Shown: positions 1 through 9,999, numbered from the stretch's first letter. The stretch is DNA of 64,000 bases from Planococcus antarcticus DSM 14505 (GCF_001687565.2 NZ_CP016534.2:186001-250000), one strand, 5' to 3'. A program made the numbers and translations. Notes: generated by a model from the sequence alone, not told the origin.

Positions 1-1
1 C

Positions 2-940
2 ACATTGCCGCGTCCGACAGGCGGCGATCTTGGCAGCATCACAGATTACTTCGAAGGCGGCCAAAAATACCTGCAGTACTTGAAGCAGACAGTCGATGAA
101 GAATTCGAAGGCATCTTAGTAGCACTTGATTGTGCGCACGGGGCGACTTCTACACTGGCGACGCATGTATTTGCGGATCTGGATGCAGACATCACGTCAA
201 TGGGCGCTTCACCGAACGGCTTGAACATCAATGCTGGAGTAGGTTCTACTCATCCCGAGAAATTGGCGGAGTTGGTAGTCGCTAAAAATGCGGATATCGG
301 ATTGGCTTTCGACGGCGACGGCGATCGTTTGATTGCAGTGGATGAAAAAGGCCATATCGTAGACGGCGATCAGATCATGTATATTTGTGCCAAGCACTTG
401 CATTCAGAAGGCCGTTTGAAGAAAGATACAGTGGTTTCGACTGTCATGAGCAATATGGGCTTCTACAAGGCATTGGAAAGCCACGGCATGAAAAGCAACA
501 AGACCGCTGTTGGCGACCGTTATGTCGTAGAAGAAATGAAGAACAACGGCTACAACTTGGGCGGCGAACAATCGGGCCATATTATCTTCCTGGATTACAA
601 TACGACAGGCGACGGCTTATTGACTGGTCTGCAGCTTGTTAATATCATGAAAATCACCGGCAAGAAATTATCTGAACTGGCATCTGAAATGACCATTTAT
701 CCGCAAAAACTCGTGAATATTCGCGTGACGGATAAACATGCAGTGACAGACAACGCCAAAGTGGCAGCTGTCATAGCAGAAGTTGAAACTGAGATGAACG
801 GCAACGGCCGTGTGCTTGTGCGTCCATCTGGAACAGAGCCACTTGTTCGCATCATGGTGGAAGCAGCTTCTGCAGAAGACTGCGAAAACTATGTAGAACG
901 CATCGCAGAAGTTGTACGCTGCGAAATGGGCTTAAACTAA
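2..940 (+). CDS. glmM: Phosphoglucosamine mutase, C-terminal part (5' end outside window)
   Basis: Interconverts glucosamine-6-phosphate and glucosamine-1-phosphate on the cytosolic route to UDP-GlcNAc and peptidoglycan. The reading frame is open from the first bases, and about 310 of the usual roughly 450 residues are present. The metal-binding loop DGDGDR and the C-terminal phosphate-binding motif RPSGTEP are visible; the catalytic-serine region lies upstream of the window. glmS, the preceding step of the same pathway, lies downstream on the same strand behind its own promoter. The family assignment is secure; the start cannot be seen. Confidence 0.95.
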   Translation, partial: TLPRPTGGDLGSITDYFEGGQKYLQYLKQTVDEEFEGILVALDCAHGATSTLATHVFADLDADITSMGASPNGLNINAGVGSTHPEKLAELVVAKNADIGLAFDGDGDRLIAVDEKGHIVDGDQIMYICAKHLHSEGRLKKDTVVSTVMSNMGFYKALESHGMKSNKTAVGDRYVVEEMKNNGYNLGGEQSGHIIFLDYNTTGDGLLTGLQLVNIMKITGKKLSELASEMTIYPQKLVNIRVTDKHAVTDNAKVAAVIAEVETEMNGNGRVLVRPSGTEPLVRIMVEAASAEDCENYVERIAEVVRCEMGLN

Positions 941-951
941 TTAAATCAAGT

Positions 952-984
952 GTCCGTAAGCATCCTTGCTTGCGGGCTTTTTTT
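952..984 (+). terminator. Rho-independent terminator of glmM
   Basis: An 11-bp stem (952-962 with 967-977, two G.U pairs) is followed by seven T residues at 978-984, directly after the glmM stop. Confidence 0.85.
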
Positions 985-1032
985 ATGAAAGAGTTAGTTT
1001 AATAGATATGGGTGGATAGAGGGAGAAATCGC

Positions 1033-1267
1033 TCTAGGCGGACGCTTTGGGCCCACAGGATGTGGGTCATGCAACTAAAACTGGCACCGCGACAGGACGT
1101 CGCTTGAGCTTCCTCGTCGCAAGCTCCTGCGGGGTCTCCTGGATGTCGCTTTACTGCTTCAGCAGGAAAGTCATTGACCGAAGAGAGTTCGGGCAATGGC
1201 TTTGCGACGAAGCTAGCTTAGCGATGCAGGAGCATAGGGTTTTTAGGAGCTGGTTTGCGGAATATCA
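1033..1267. repeat. Composite intergenic palindromic repeat
   Basis: This GC-rich stretch lies between glmM and the glmS promoter. Its left edge resembles the GGCGGACGCTTT end of the element at 19411-19533. Its right edge (GGAGCTGGTTTGCGGAATATC type) is the reverse complement of the start of the elements at 25421 and 28804. The interior contains GACGTCGC and CTCCTGCGGGGTCTCC modules. No credible gene is present. A short inverted repeat (AACTATTT..AAATAGTT, about 1290-1310) follows it. It looks like a mosaic of two dispersed repeat types. Confidence 0.6.
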
Positions 1268-1409
1268 CAGAAGTGGCTTTATTACGACTAACTATTTCAG
1301 CAAATAGTTAGTTTTCTACAATACAAATATTTAAATAATATGGAAAAGGAAAAAGAGCCAGTAAACGGAAAAATGTGATAAAATAGACCTAAGTAACTAT
1401 TTGCTTTAA

Positions 1410-1438
1410 TTGACGGGATTGTGTGAAAGCTGTATGAT
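1410..1438 (+). promoter_or_regulatory. Sigma-A promoter of glmS
   Basis: The -35 box TTGACG (1410-1415) and -10 box TATGAT (1433-1438) are separated by exactly 17 bp. This places the transcript start near 1445, about 55 nt before the glmS ribozyme. Confidence 0.8.
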
Positions 1439-1499
1439 AGTATAATCGGTTTACGACCGCAGCAAAAGGAGGATAGAAGTGAATGCGAGGAAAACAATT

Positions 1500-1697
1500 A
1501 CAGCGCCTGTACTGAAGAAATCGGACGGACAAGTCGTCTTCAGTAGACGAGGAGAAGGAGTATCGAGATTTCGGCGGATCCCTTCCGGCCATGAAGCCTG
1601 GTCGTTATGTCCATTCTTAAAACAGTCGAGTGATCGATTGGACAACAAGATGGATGGGCTCAAAAGGAGAAGTGTTTGTAAAATATATAAACACTCA
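1500..1697 (+). ncRNA. glmS ribozyme: glmS ribozyme (glucosamine-6-phosphate-responsive self-cleaving RNA)
   Basis: The conserved core is readable. AGCGCC is at 1502-1507, with the expected cleavage between A1502 and G1503. GACGAGGAG follows at about 1546-1554, then TATCGAGATTTCGGCGGA at about 1560-1577, with a C-rich strand and the P3/P4 hairpins after it, ending near an AGTGTTT..AAACACT stem at about 1671-1695. In this class GlcN6P is the catalytic cofactor; cleavage leaves a 5'-hydroxyl mRNA that is degraded, giving product feedback on glmS. The position 25-35 nt before the glmS start is typical. Confidence 0.95.
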
Positions 1698-1730
1698 TTT
1701 TGATGTTCATAAAAATGGAGGAATTATATT

Positions 1731-3533
1731 ATGTGTGGAATTGTTGGATATATTGGAGAAAATGACTCGAAAGAAATTTTGTTAAAAGGTTTGGAGCGTT
1801 TGGAGTACCGTGGTTATGATTCAGCGGGAATTGCTGTACGCAATGGCAGTGGTATTACTGTTTTTAAAGAAAAAGGGCGCATTGCAGACTTGCGCGGCGT
1901 TGTGGAAGAAGAAGTGATGGGATCTACAGGAATTGGCCATACGCGCTGGGCGACTCACGGCAAACCGAACCGAGCTAACGCTCATCCGCACCAAAATACA
2001 TCTGACCGCTTCACGATTGTTCATAACGGCGTGATTGAAAACTACCACCACATCCAGCGCGATTACTTGGCTGGCGTGGAAATGGAGTCGGATACGGATA
2101 CGGAAATTATTGTTCAATTGATCGGTAAATTTGTTGAAGAAGGCCAAACAACACAAGAAGCCTTCAGCAAAGCCCTTACCTTACTGAAGGGTTCATATGC
2201 GATTGCGTTACTAGATGCTGAAGAAGAACAAACCATTTTCGTAGCGAAAAACAAAAGCCCATTGCTTGTAGGCCTTGGCGAAGATTTTAACGTTGTGGCA
2301 TCGGATGCGATGGCTATGCTTCAATTGACAGACCAGTTTGTTGAATTGATGGATCAAGAAATCGTTATTGTGCGTAAAGACAGCGTGGAAATTTTGACTT
2401 TGGACGGTCATACTGTAAGCCGTTTGCCGTTCACTGCAGAAATTGACATGAGCGACATCGAAAAAGGGACGTACCCTCATTATATGCTGAAAGAAATTGA
2501 CGAGCAGCCAGCGGTTGTCCGTAAAATTGTTCAAGCATATCAGAATGAAAATGATAAATTGACGATTCAACCAGAAATTTTGGACGCGATGCAAGCTGCT
2601 GACCGCATTCATATTATTGCGGCTGGAACAAGCTATCACGCAGGATTAATCGGCAAAGAATACATCGAGAAATTAGCAGGAATTCCTGTTGAAGTGCATG
2701 TTTCAAGCGAATTTGGCTACAACATGCCATTGCTGTCGGAAAAACCATTGTTCATCTTCATCTCTCAATCAGGAGAAACAGCGGACAGCCGCCAGGTACT
2801 GGTAAAAATCAAAGAGATGGGCCACGCGTCATTGACCATCACAAACGTAGCGGGATCTACCTTGTCGCGCGAGTCTGACCATACCTTATTGTTGTATGCA
2901 GGCCCTGAAATTGCGGTTGCGTCGACCAAAGCCTATACAGCGCAATTGGCTGTATTGTCTATTTTGGGTGCAGTGACGGCTGAAGCACGCGGCATCGACA
3001 TCGGCTTTGATTTGGTTCAGGAACTGGGAATCGTCGCCAATGCCATTCAAGCACAAGTCGATTCAAAAGAGCAAATGGAGCAGATTGCTGCAGACTACTT
3101 GTCGACAACTCGCAATTGCTTCTTTATTGGCCGCGTCATGGATTATTTCGTTGGACTTGAAGGTTCATTGAAATTGAAAGAGATTTCATACATCCAGGCA
3201 GAAGGCTTTGCTGGAGGCGAACTAAAGCACGGAACGATTGCGTTGATCGAAGAAGGCACACCGGTTATCGCACTTGCAACGCAAGAGTCGGTTAACTTGA
3301 ACATCCGCGGAAACGTGAAAGAAGTAGCGGCACGCGGCGCACATACGTGCATCATTTCGATGGAAGGCTTGCAAGAAGAAGGCGACAGCCTGGTCTTGCC
3401 AAAAGTCAACGAATTGCTGTCACCGCTTGTATCGGTCATCCCGATGCAGCTGATCAGCTACTACGCAGCGCTTCACCGCGACTGTGACGTTGACAAGCCA
3501 CGTAACTTGGCGAAGTCAGTGACAGTGGAATAA
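1731..3533 (+). CDS. glmS: Glutamine--fructose-6-phosphate aminotransferase (isomerizing)
   Basis: Makes glucosamine-6-phosphate from fructose-6-phosphate and glutamine, the committed step to amino sugars. The 600-residue protein is full length. It starts MCGIVGYIG, so Cys2 becomes the N-terminal nucleophile of the glutaminase domain after Met removal. Two SIS sugar-isomerase domains follow (about 280-420 and 450-590), and the C-terminus [13 protein letters not shown] is the conserved family end. The ATG has a GGAGG site 9 nt upstream. Expression should be controlled by the ribozyme in its leader. Confidence 0.98.
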   Translation: MCGIVGYIGENDSKEILLKGLERLEYRGYDSAGIAVRNGSGITVFKEKGRIADLRGVVEEEVMGSTGIGHTRWATHGKPNRANAHPHQNTSDRFTIVHNGVIENYHHIQRDYLAGVEMESDTDTEIIVQLIGKFVEEGQTTQEAFSKALTLLKGSYAIALLDAEEEQTIFVAKNKSPLLVGLGEDFNVVASDAMAMLQLTDQFVELMDQEIVIVRKDSVEILTLDGHTVSRLPFTAEIDMSDIEKGTYPHYMLKEIDEQPAVVRKIVQAYQNENDKLTIQPEILDAMQAADRIHIIAAGTSYHAGLIGKEYIEKLAGIPVEVHVSSEFGYNMPLLSEKPLFIFISQSGETADSRQVLVKIKEMGHASLTITNVAGSTLSRESDHTLLLYAGPEIAVASTKAYTAQLAVLSILGAVTAEARGIDIGFDLVQELGIVANAIQAQVDSKEQMEQIAADYLSTTRNCFFIGRVMDYFVGLEGSLKLKEISYIQAEGFAGGELKHGTIALIEEGTPVIALATQESVNLNIRGNVKEVAARGAHTCIISMEGLQEEGDSLVLPKVNELLSPLVSVIPMQLISYYAALHRDCDVDKPRNLAKSVTVE

Positions 3534-3560
3534 TTAATAAGCCAGCTTCTGGTTGAATAG

Positions 3561-3597
3561 AAAAACCCCTTTGGATATCGAATCCAAAGGGGTTTTT
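3561..3597. terminator. Bidirectional terminator between glmS and the convergent c-di-GMP gene
   Basis: A perfect stem (AAAACCCCTTTGGAT with its complement) has an A tract on the left and a T tract on the right. It can therefore end glmS transcripts and those of the minus-strand gene that stops at 3620. Confidence 0.88.
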
Positions 3598-3619
3598 CGC
3601 ATTATGCAGCAGGTGGTGG

Positions 3620-5677
3620 TCAGCCCCGCAATACGGGAAGCAGAGAAAGCGCTGTTTTGCTGGCGGATGTCATCCTGTAGGTGTTAAGGTACTTTTCATC
3701 AAATACCTTCGGCAGCATCGGTTTGTCATACAAGTAGCCTTGATGGATGTTACATCCGTTCATGGTCAAAAACAAGGCTTCGTGAGCCTGTTCGACCCCC
3801 TCGGCAACAAGCGCGCAGTCTACACTATTTACAAACTGAATAAGAGATTTTAACACGGCTTCCGATTTTGGATCATAGCCGATTTTATTGATAAAGGATT
3901 TGTCCATTTTTATTTTATTAACAGGAAAATCCAATAAATAAGCAAGAGAAGAAAATCCTGTCCCAAAATCATCGAGTGCAATAGAAATTCCCTTTGCTCT
4001 GCATGCTAACAGGTTCGTGAGAGTAGTCTCTGAATACCGAAGTTCGACGCTTTCGGTAATTTCGATTTCAATCAGTGTGGGAGAAATGCCAAAGTTGTCC
4101 AGCATTGAGAAAAGTTTATCAAAAAAAGTAGTGCTATCGAGTAGGGAGGGGGTAATATTAATGGCAGTACGAAGCATACTGCCATATTGGTTTTCCCTTG
4201 TTTTCATATAAGAAAAAACATCAACCATCAAATGCTCCGTCAACCGTTCGATGGTATCCGTTTCTTCTGCAATAGCGATAAATTCAATGGGCGATATCAT
4301 CCCCAACTCTGGATGATGCCAGCGCGCGAGCACTTCCACTCCACGAACCCTGCTGGTTGCAGCATCAATTTGTGGCTGAATGGCGAAATAGAAGCCAAGA
4401 GATTTCAGGTCCTCAGTGAGACTTTGCTCAATTAGCATCCGTCTCGTGAGATTATCGCTCATAGTGGAATCGAAAATGCAGAAAGAAGAGCCTTTTTGCC
4501 CCTTAGCCTTGCGCATTGCAATTTCACTATAAGTCATCAGGTCTACGAACTCTTTTGAATCGGCAGGACAAGAAATGACGCCAATGCTGGCACTTACATC
4601 AACAAAGTTGGAGCAACCCAGTGAAAAAGGCTGGTTGAACAGGGTGCTCACTTTTTTCGTGAAGGCTAATACATCGTTGTCCTTTTGGTGCCGCCGGACA
4701 ATCACCAGTTCGTCTCCTTCAAGCCGACCAACCAAATCCTGCGCATCAATGAGCTTTTTCAGCCTAGCAACAATGCTTTTAATCACTTTGTCACCATTTT
4801 TGTGCGTATAAAACGTATTGATGTATTTGAAATTGTCTAAATTGAGATAAAGAAGAGAAAACGGTGTGTCTTTTTGCAGCAGCGCGCCGATTTCTTCTTC
4901 AATTTTTCTGCGGGTTGGCAAACCTGTCAAATAATCTGTGCAGGCGAACTTCCCTAGCCCCTCTTCTATTGCCAACTGCTTGCTGATTGTTTGGTAGTAA
5001 ATAGCCAATCCGTCATTTTCGATGGGATATATCCTGACAGTGAACCATGAATCCAATAGCTTGTAGTATTCCGTAAATTTTACAGGCACCCGTTCCTGCA
5101 TCGCTCGATTATAATTTGGATAAAGTGCAGTTTTAGTGGTTTCGGGGAATGCAGCCCACAAATTCTTTCCGATTAAATTTTCTCTCTGGCAGTGGAGAAG
5201 CTGCTCGGATTGAGCATTCAGGAAGTAAAAATTCATCTGATGATCGAGCAGGTAAAAAGCATCCGTCATGTTTTCGAGAATATGCTCGTTGTGGAGAGAG
5301 TTTACCGATTGGAGATTTACAGGCTGTTGATACAAAATGACGCCATTTGAACCGTCATCTAGCGGAAATGGACGATATTTTGTGGACAGCCATTCGGTCC
5401 TGTCACCAGTGTAAGACGGATTCAATTGGAAATGCTTCTGCGCTTTTCCACGTAACATGTCTTGAATATTTTCGAGTTCCACCAAATTTCTGGTTTTCTT
5501 CAAAAATCCTAAATAATCCATTCCAATTTTCCGGGAGAAGACCGGCCACTCATGCTGAGGGCAATAGTTAATCCATTTGTTATTCGCTAGTAAAACGAAT
5601 CCATTCGTATCTAAAAGGACCACAAGATCGTCTCTTTCTTCTATTAATGCCTGTACTTGCTGTTCCAACAGTTCCAT
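3620..5677 (-). CDS. PAS-PAS-GGDEF-EAL cyclic-di-GMP signalling protein
   Basis: A 685-residue cytosolic sensor with no membrane segment. Two PAS-like domains (about 10-110 and 130-235) precede a GGDEF domain (about 240-400) and an EAL domain (about 415-660). The GGDEF signature reads EGDEL near residue 322, so cyclase activity is doubtful, although the domain may still bind GTP. The EAL domain has EVLAR in place of EALLR near 447, ITES, an intact DDFGTGFSSL near 567, KMDKSFI and VAEGVE, which suggests a working phosphodiesterase. The ATG follows an AGGGGAG site. It is monocistronic and convergent with glmS. Net activity, degrading c-di-GMP, is inferred. Confidence 0.88.
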   Translation of the reverse strand: MELLEQQVQALIEERDDLVVLLDTNGFVLLANNKWINYCPQHEWPVFSRKIGMDYLGFLKKTRNLVELENIQDMLRGKAQKHFQLNPSYTGDRTEWLSTKYRPFPLDDGSNGVILYQQPVNLQSVNSLHNEHILENMTDAFYLLDHQMNFYFLNAQSEQLLHCQRENLIGKNLWAAFPETTKTALYPNYNRAMQERVPVKFTEYYKLLDSWFTVRIYPIENDGLAIYYQTISKQLAIEEGLGKFACTDYLTGLPTRRKIEEEIGALLQKDTPFSLLYLNLDNFKYINTFYTHKNGDKVIKSIVARLKKLIDAQDLVGRLEGDELVIVRRHQKDNDVLAFTKKVSTLFNQPFSLGCSNFVDVSASIGVISCPADSKEFVDLMTYSEIAMRKAKGQKGSSFCIFDSTMSDNLTRRMLIEQSLTEDLKSLGFYFAIQPQIDAATSRVRGVEVLARWHHPELGMISPIEFIAIAEETDTIERLTEHLMVDVFSYMKTRENQYGSMLRTAINITPSLLDSTTFFDKLFSMLDNFGISPTLIEIEITESVELRYSETTLTNLLACRAKGISIALDDFGTGFSSLAYLLDFPVNKIKMDKSFINKIGYDPKSEAVLKSLIQFVNSVDCALVAEGVEQAHEALFLTMNGCNIHQGYLYDKPMLPKVFDEKYLNTYRMTSASKTALSLLPVLRG

Positions 5678-5915
5678 AATTCACTCACTCCCCTCTGAAA
5701 TAATTGCGCTTTGTTCGTTTAAAAAGCTGGATATGCTGAACTGATTAGTTGTAATAGGTACTATTGTGCTGTGAAATAGTCTGCGGTTTAGCCAACACAA
5801 CAGGTTATTCTTCCTTTGAAGCAGTTGTAGATATCCAATGGGATCCACGGCAACGAGTTGAAAAGTGTGATTGGATGCAAATCTTGTTTTATCGCACACT
5901 GTCAAAGTCTCTAAA

Positions 5916-6332
5916 TTACCAAGTGCATGTATATTTTCTCTCAGATAAAACTTCTATATCGACGGTTTGCAACAAATAACAAGTGTGACGGAAAGCGAGA
6001 AGGTTTTTTAGCCTCATGCATTTGTTTTGGTGCTCATCCAGGTAGACAATAAGATCGTTCTTGCGAGTGAAAGAGCGGGCGATAGTGTAGAAAGGGACGT
6101 TTTTTCCTCTTTCAGCTCTTCCATCAGTTAAATTGAATTTCGACAGTTGAAAGATGTCTGCTACAAGATAACTGCCTTCCCATGAAGAAATTAGCACCAG
6201 ATCATATTTTTTTAACGTATTTAACGTTTCGTCCCGTGTCAGCAGCATCTTTTCAAGTGTGCTGCTGAGGAAGATTTTTAGTTCATCTAAATCCGAATCC
6301 GATATGGCCTGTCTTCTTTTAAATGCAAACAT
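5916..6332 (-). CDS. Hypothetical protein, 138 aa
   Basis: I do not recognise this family. The product is soluble, with an N-terminal helical part (residues 10-45, rich in Leu, Asp and Glu) and a basic C-terminal half containing three Cys. No signal peptide or membrane segment is seen. The coding call rests on a strong ribosome binding site (AGGAAAGGAG, 6-7 nt before ATG) and an uninterrupted frame in an otherwise AT-rich, stop-rich area. It lies behind the PAS-GGDEF-EAL gene on the same strand, but a 238-nt gap separates them and co-transcription is not evident. Confidence 0.55.
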   Translation of the reverse strand: MFAFKRRQAISDSDLDELKIFLSSTLEKMLLTRDETLNTLKKYDLVLISSWEGSYLVADIFQLSKFNLTDGRAERGKNVPFYTIARSFTRKNDLIVYLDEHQNKCMRLKNLLAFRHTCYLLQTVDIEVLSERKYTCTW

Positions 6333-7070
6333 GTTAAAACTCCTTTCCTATATTAAAATGATAAAAAGCGAAGTCGAAAAGGATTTGATTCAACTGCGAT
6401 ACTAAAGCCAGTATCCTCTTGCCTATTCACAAAAAGGGAGGAAGTTTTAAATCCACGCATTTTCTATTAGGCTAAAGTGGATGTTAAGGAATATGAAAAG
6501 AAAAAAAGAAACAAATGAATCTATTTGTTAATGAATGGTGATTCAATTGACTAAAAAAAGTAAATGGAATATGGTTCTATAGACATATTAAAAATTTATT
6601 ATCTAAAATTATATAGGTGATATGTATAAGGTGAAATAGGTTTATTTAACTAAAAATAACTTTTATATTAAATAAAATTCCAATTAATTAGGTATATTGA
6701 ATTATTCGGAACTTAGTGCTATAAAAGATCCAAAAGCCTTAGGAAACAACAAAAAGGCAGGCTTCTTCATATAAGTGTTTGAAAAAGAGACGACTTTTTA
6801 AGAAGCAGAAGGCGAATGGAAGATAATGCTGCTAGAAAATGAGGGCAATCAGATTTATTATAGAGGGTGGAATTCAGTGAGGATCTGACTATTAAGGAGC
6901 CAAGCTTATCTTTTTTCGAAATAGCGATTGTCGGTATTCTGCTATACTCTTATCGTGAAGTTCCCTCTCGGTAAGTGATTGCTGTTTCTATTTGCTGATG
7001 AATATTTTGAGTGGATACTGGCAGTTGACCAATTTTCTTCAAAAAAATTGTATAAATAGGAGCATGGTTT
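6333..7070. other. Long AT-rich intergenic region without a recognisable gene
   Basis: About 740 nt with stops in all frames. TTGACT-17 bp-TATGGT at about 6547-6575 (+) resembles a promoter with no gene behind it. Around 6800-6885 a short stretch translates as GEWKIMLLENEGNQ-like sequence ending in a stop, which may be a remnant of a decayed gene; I cannot name it. Confidence 0.4.
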
Positions 7071-7099
7071 TTATCATGAACCCTGCCAAATGTTATAAT
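7071..7099 (+). promoter_or_regulatory. Promoter of the RsbR-like gene
   Basis: TTATCA (7071-7076) and TATAAT (7094-7099) have a 17-bp spacer, and TG at 7091-7092 makes an extended -10. It lies 33 nt before the proposed ATG. Confidence 0.65.
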
Positions 7100-7131
7100 T
7101 AATTCAACATAAATGAAAAGGTGTGAAATGG

Positions 7132-7952
7132 ATGTCTTCGTTAAAAGACTTTTCTCAATACATAAGTGAACATGCTGACACCTTGTCTGCAGAAGTGGTC
7201 GAATCGGTTGTGCAGGAAATGCATCTGGATATCCCTGAATGGGAAAAAGAGCAGGCTGCCAGTATGTATATCGAACTGCTTGGATTTTTTGGACAATCTC
7301 TGCTTAAAGGCGGACAGGTTGAAGTTCCGGAAGCGTTGATTGAATGGAGCAAAAGCAATGCGGAAATGCAGGTGGCTTCGGGCGGCAAGATTTCTGAAAT
7401 TGTCATCCGTTACCCGGTAACGCGACAGATCTTTTCAGAGGTTTTCACACGTCTCAGCTTGAAGTTCGGATTGTCTGTCGTGGAAAGCGCCAATGCCATC
7501 AAAGGCATCAATGCAATTTTGGATATCAGTTTGAACGAAACCTTTTATGCATTTGAACGTTTTTCGGAAAGATACCAGGCGGAAAAACAAGTGGAACTGC
7601 TCAATCTGTCAGCGCCGATTGTGCCAATACTCGAAGATGTCGTGGTGCTGCCGCTGATTGGTGTGATTGACAGCTACCGGATTGCCCATATCATGAACAA
7701 TGTCATCCCAAGAATTGCGGAGATGAACGTCAATCACGTCATTACCGATTTTTCGGGTGTCTTGACCATTGATGACCACATTGCACAGTCTCTCCAAGAA
7801 ATCGGGGGACACTGCGATTGATGGGTATCCACGTGATCATTGCTGGATTGCGTCCGGACCTGGTCCAGACGATTGTCCACAGTGGAATTGATATGCTGGA
7901 TGCAGACGTCTATGCAACGGTTAAGCAGGCACTGGAGAGTGTCAAATACTAA
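7132..7952 (+). pseudogene. RsbR-family STAS protein, frameshifted near the C-terminus
   Basis: RsbR-type proteins are stressosome components with an N-terminal globin-like sensor and a C-terminal STAS domain. The first frame runs from ATG 7132 (AAGGTG site 8 nt before) through VLPLIGVIDSYR and DFSGV to a stop at 7819-7821 after EIGGHCD. The STAS domain resumes in the next frame from 7809 (TLRLMGIHVIIAGLRP... to QALESVKY) and ends at the 7950-7952 stop. One base is missing from the G run at 7804-7808 (five G where six would keep frame). No rsbS or rsbT neighbour is seen. It could be a pseudogene, a sequencing error or G-tract slippage. Confidence 0.8.
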
Positions 7953-8166
7953 GCGACAACCTCATAGGGTGTGCTGCGGGTTCCGGTATTTAGACGTTAA
8001 CAGCGGCAAGCAATGGCATCTTGACGTGAAAATGTCGAAATGGCAGAAAAAACAGGCTGCTGCCATTCTATAAGAAGACTTTATTGTTTGAGGAAATATT
8101 CTGCAGTAAGGTATAGGCAATAGCAAGTTGGACGTACGTTCATTCCATTCAGAAAGGATGATCCAG

Positions 8167-8643
8167 TTGACGACTTTGACAGTAACCTTATCAATGGCAC
8201 GCCGTTTCAATGCCAGTGACAAAGCAGTTTATGAAGCATGGACCAACCCGGAACTGATGAAGAAATGGCTATTCACGCAACAAGGCACCAACCAGGTGGC
8301 AAAGAATTCCTTACGCGAGGGCGGAAGCTGGGAAATCATCGACCGCCGGGAAGGCGTGGACTTCCGGGCGATTGGTGAATACCTCGAACTGAAGCCGCCG
8401 CATAAGCTGAGGTTCACGTTCAAAATGCCGCAGTTTAATGGTCTAGAAGACCGCATCACGATTTGGATTTCGATGGTGCAAAACAGCTGTGAGATGACGT
8501 TTGTCCAGGAAATTGTCGTGCCGCATGAAGAAGGCTGGACAGAAGACGATATCAAACGGGTTAGTGCGGAGTTCAGCAATGAAAGTCATGAGGGTTGGAG
8601 TTTGATGTTTGAGAACTTGAGGAAATTAGTGGAAATAGAATAA
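8167..8643 (+). CDS. SRPBCC / AHSA1-like (START fold) domain protein
   Basis: About 158 residues with the ligand-binding-cavity fold of activator-of-Hsp90-like proteins: opening TVTLSMARRFNAS, then VYEAWTNPELMKKW, GGSWEI, YLELKPPHKLRFTF and a C-terminal helix GWSLMFENLRKLVE. The small molecule bound is unknown. The start chosen is TTG 8167, because AGAAAGG at 8151-8157 is well spaced from it; the in-frame ATG at 8158 directly abuts that site. It stands alone between the STAS gene and a terminator. Confidence 0.75.
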   Translation: MTTLTVTLSMARRFNASDKAVYEAWTNPELMKKWLFTQQGTNQVAKNSLREGGSWEIIDRREGVDFRAIGEYLELKPPHKLRFTFKMPQFNGLEDRITIWISMVQNSCEMTFVQEIVVPHEEGWTEDDIKRVSAEFSNESHEGWSLMFENLRKLVEIE

Positions 8644-8648
8644 CAGGG

Positions 8649-8689
8649 AAAACCGCCATCACTCGAAGTCAGAGAGATGGCGGTTTTTT
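8649..8689 (+). terminator. Terminator after the SRPBCC gene
   Basis: AAAACCGCCATC (8649-8660) pairs with GATGGCGGTTTT (8676-8687), ending in a run of six T. Confidence 0.85.
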
Positions 8690-8748
8690 ATAGTTGATTA
8701 ACAAGATTATCAAATTGAGTAAAAAGAAATAAAAATATATGGGTAATA

Positions 8749-8777
8749 TTGCATAATTTCGTATTCCGAGCTATGAT
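8749..8777 (+). promoter_or_regulatory. Sigma-A promoter of the HD-GYP / DUF3307 / cyclase operon
   Basis: TTGCAT (8749-8754), 17-bp spacer, TATGAT (8772-8777), about 70 nt before the first start codon. Confidence 0.65.
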
Positions 8778-8847
8778 CGAGAAGAAACAATAAAAGTAGC
8801 ATAAAAATAAATCGTTTTTGATTACTATAAGCTATCGGAGGAAATCC

Positions 8848-9999
8848 ATGACGCAACTAAAGGATTTGGAACTGAGGGTTCAAGAGCTGGTGACCTTGCT
8901 AGAAGCCTCGAATCAATTAAATTCAAATATAGAAATGGGAGAGGTCCTGGAAAATATTCTGCTGCAGATGGTGCAGGTGGTGGGAGCGGAAGCGGGGACC
9001 TTGTGGGTATTGAACAAAGAACGCCAGAAGATCAAGGCCGTCGCAGCGTACGGTCCGTCAGCATTCAATATCCTCAACCTCGAATTGGAAATGGACGAAG
9101 GCATTGTCGGCAAAGTGATCGGGACAGGCGAAGCACAGCTAATTGAAAACGTCGCGTCCCATCCAAACTGGGCTAATCGCGTGGATCATTCGAGCGGCTT
9201 TGTCACCAAGTCGATGATCACGGTTCCTTTGGCAGTTAAAGGCCAAGTGCTCGGTGCCTTGCAGTTATTAAATAAAAAAGACATCGCCTTTTTCTCAGAA
9301 CAAGACATCAGCCTCGCTGTAGCACTTGCCAACCAATCGGCGCTGGCACTCCACAACAGCCAAATGTACGATGAATTGCAGCGCATGTTGTTGAGCATGA
9401 TTCGGACACTCGCAAAAGTATTAGATGCGCGCGATCCGTATACGGCGGGCCATTCAGAGCGAGTGGCGAAATATTCGTTGTGGATTGCTGAAAAGCTCGG
9501 ATTTGATGCGCAAAGCTATGAAGAATTGTACAAAGCAGCTCTTTTGCACGACATTGGAAAAATCGGCATACCGGACGACATTTTGAGAAAGCCTGGCCGT
9601 TTAACAAACGATGAGTATACAGCGATCAAAAAGCACACCATTATCGGTGCGGACATTTTGTCTAATATCGAACCAAAAGACGCTATGGTACAGGCCATTC
9701 AAATTGCTTTGTCGCATCACGAACGACTCGACGGTTCCGGCTATCCGCATGGTTTAGTAGGGGAAGAAATTCCGTTTTTAGCACAAATCGTTGGAGTAGC
9801 AGATGCGTTTGACGCCATGACCACGGCGCGTTCTTATAGCGCAGGTTCATCTTTTGAGTCTGGAGCGGAAGAGTTGCTTCGCTGCAAAGACACCTTATTT
9901 GACGGCAAAGTAGTCGATGCGTTCGCGACGATCTTACAAGACTGTGATTATGAGGTAGAACAATACGAAGCACAACTAGGAAGAGGCTACCGGTTATGA
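8848..9999 (+). CDS. GAF - HD-GYP protein, predicted cyclic-di-GMP phosphodiesterase
   Basis: A 383-residue cytosolic protein. A coiled N-terminus and a GAF domain (about 20-175) are followed by an HD-GYP domain (about 180-370) with AGHSERV, LLHDIGKIGIPD, HHERLDGSGYPHGL and VADAFDAMTT. The HD metal ligands and the GYP loop are all present, so hydrolysis of c-di-GMP is likely; the GAF ligand is unknown. ATG 8848 is preceded by CGGAGG. Its last codons overlap the next gene (ATGA), which shows translational coupling. Confidence 0.88.
   Translation: MTQLKDLELRVQELVTLLEASNQLNSNIEMGEVLENILLQMVQVVGAEAGTLWVLNKERQKIKAVAAYGPSAFNILNLELEMDEGIVGKVIGTGEAQLIENVASHPNWANRVDHSSGFVTKSMITVPLAVKGQVLGALQLLNKKDIAFFSEQDISLAVALANQSALALHNSQMYDELQRMLLSMIRTLAKVLDARDPYTAGHSERVAKYSLWIAEKLGFDAQSYEELYKAALLHDIGKIGIPDDILRKPGRLTNDEYTAIKKHTIIGADILSNIEPKDAMVQAIQIALSHHERLDGSGYPHGLVGEEIPFLAQIVGVADAFDAMTTARSYSAGSSFESGAEELLRCKDTLFDGKVVDAFATILQDCDYEVEQYEAQLGRGYRL

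Noticed and set aside
1047..1307. Plus-strand reading frame of 86 residues between glmM and glmS
   Set aside because: It lies inside the composite repeat; its codons reflect the palindromic DNA, not a protein.
5681..5905. Minus-strand 74-residue frame between the GGDEF-EAL gene and the unknown gene
   Set aside because: No ribosome binding site, no family features, and unusual composition.
7953..8073. Possible peptide ending KWQKKQAAAIL after the RsbR-like gene
   Set aside because: Too short, no start with a ribosome binding site, and not recognisable; at most a remnant.
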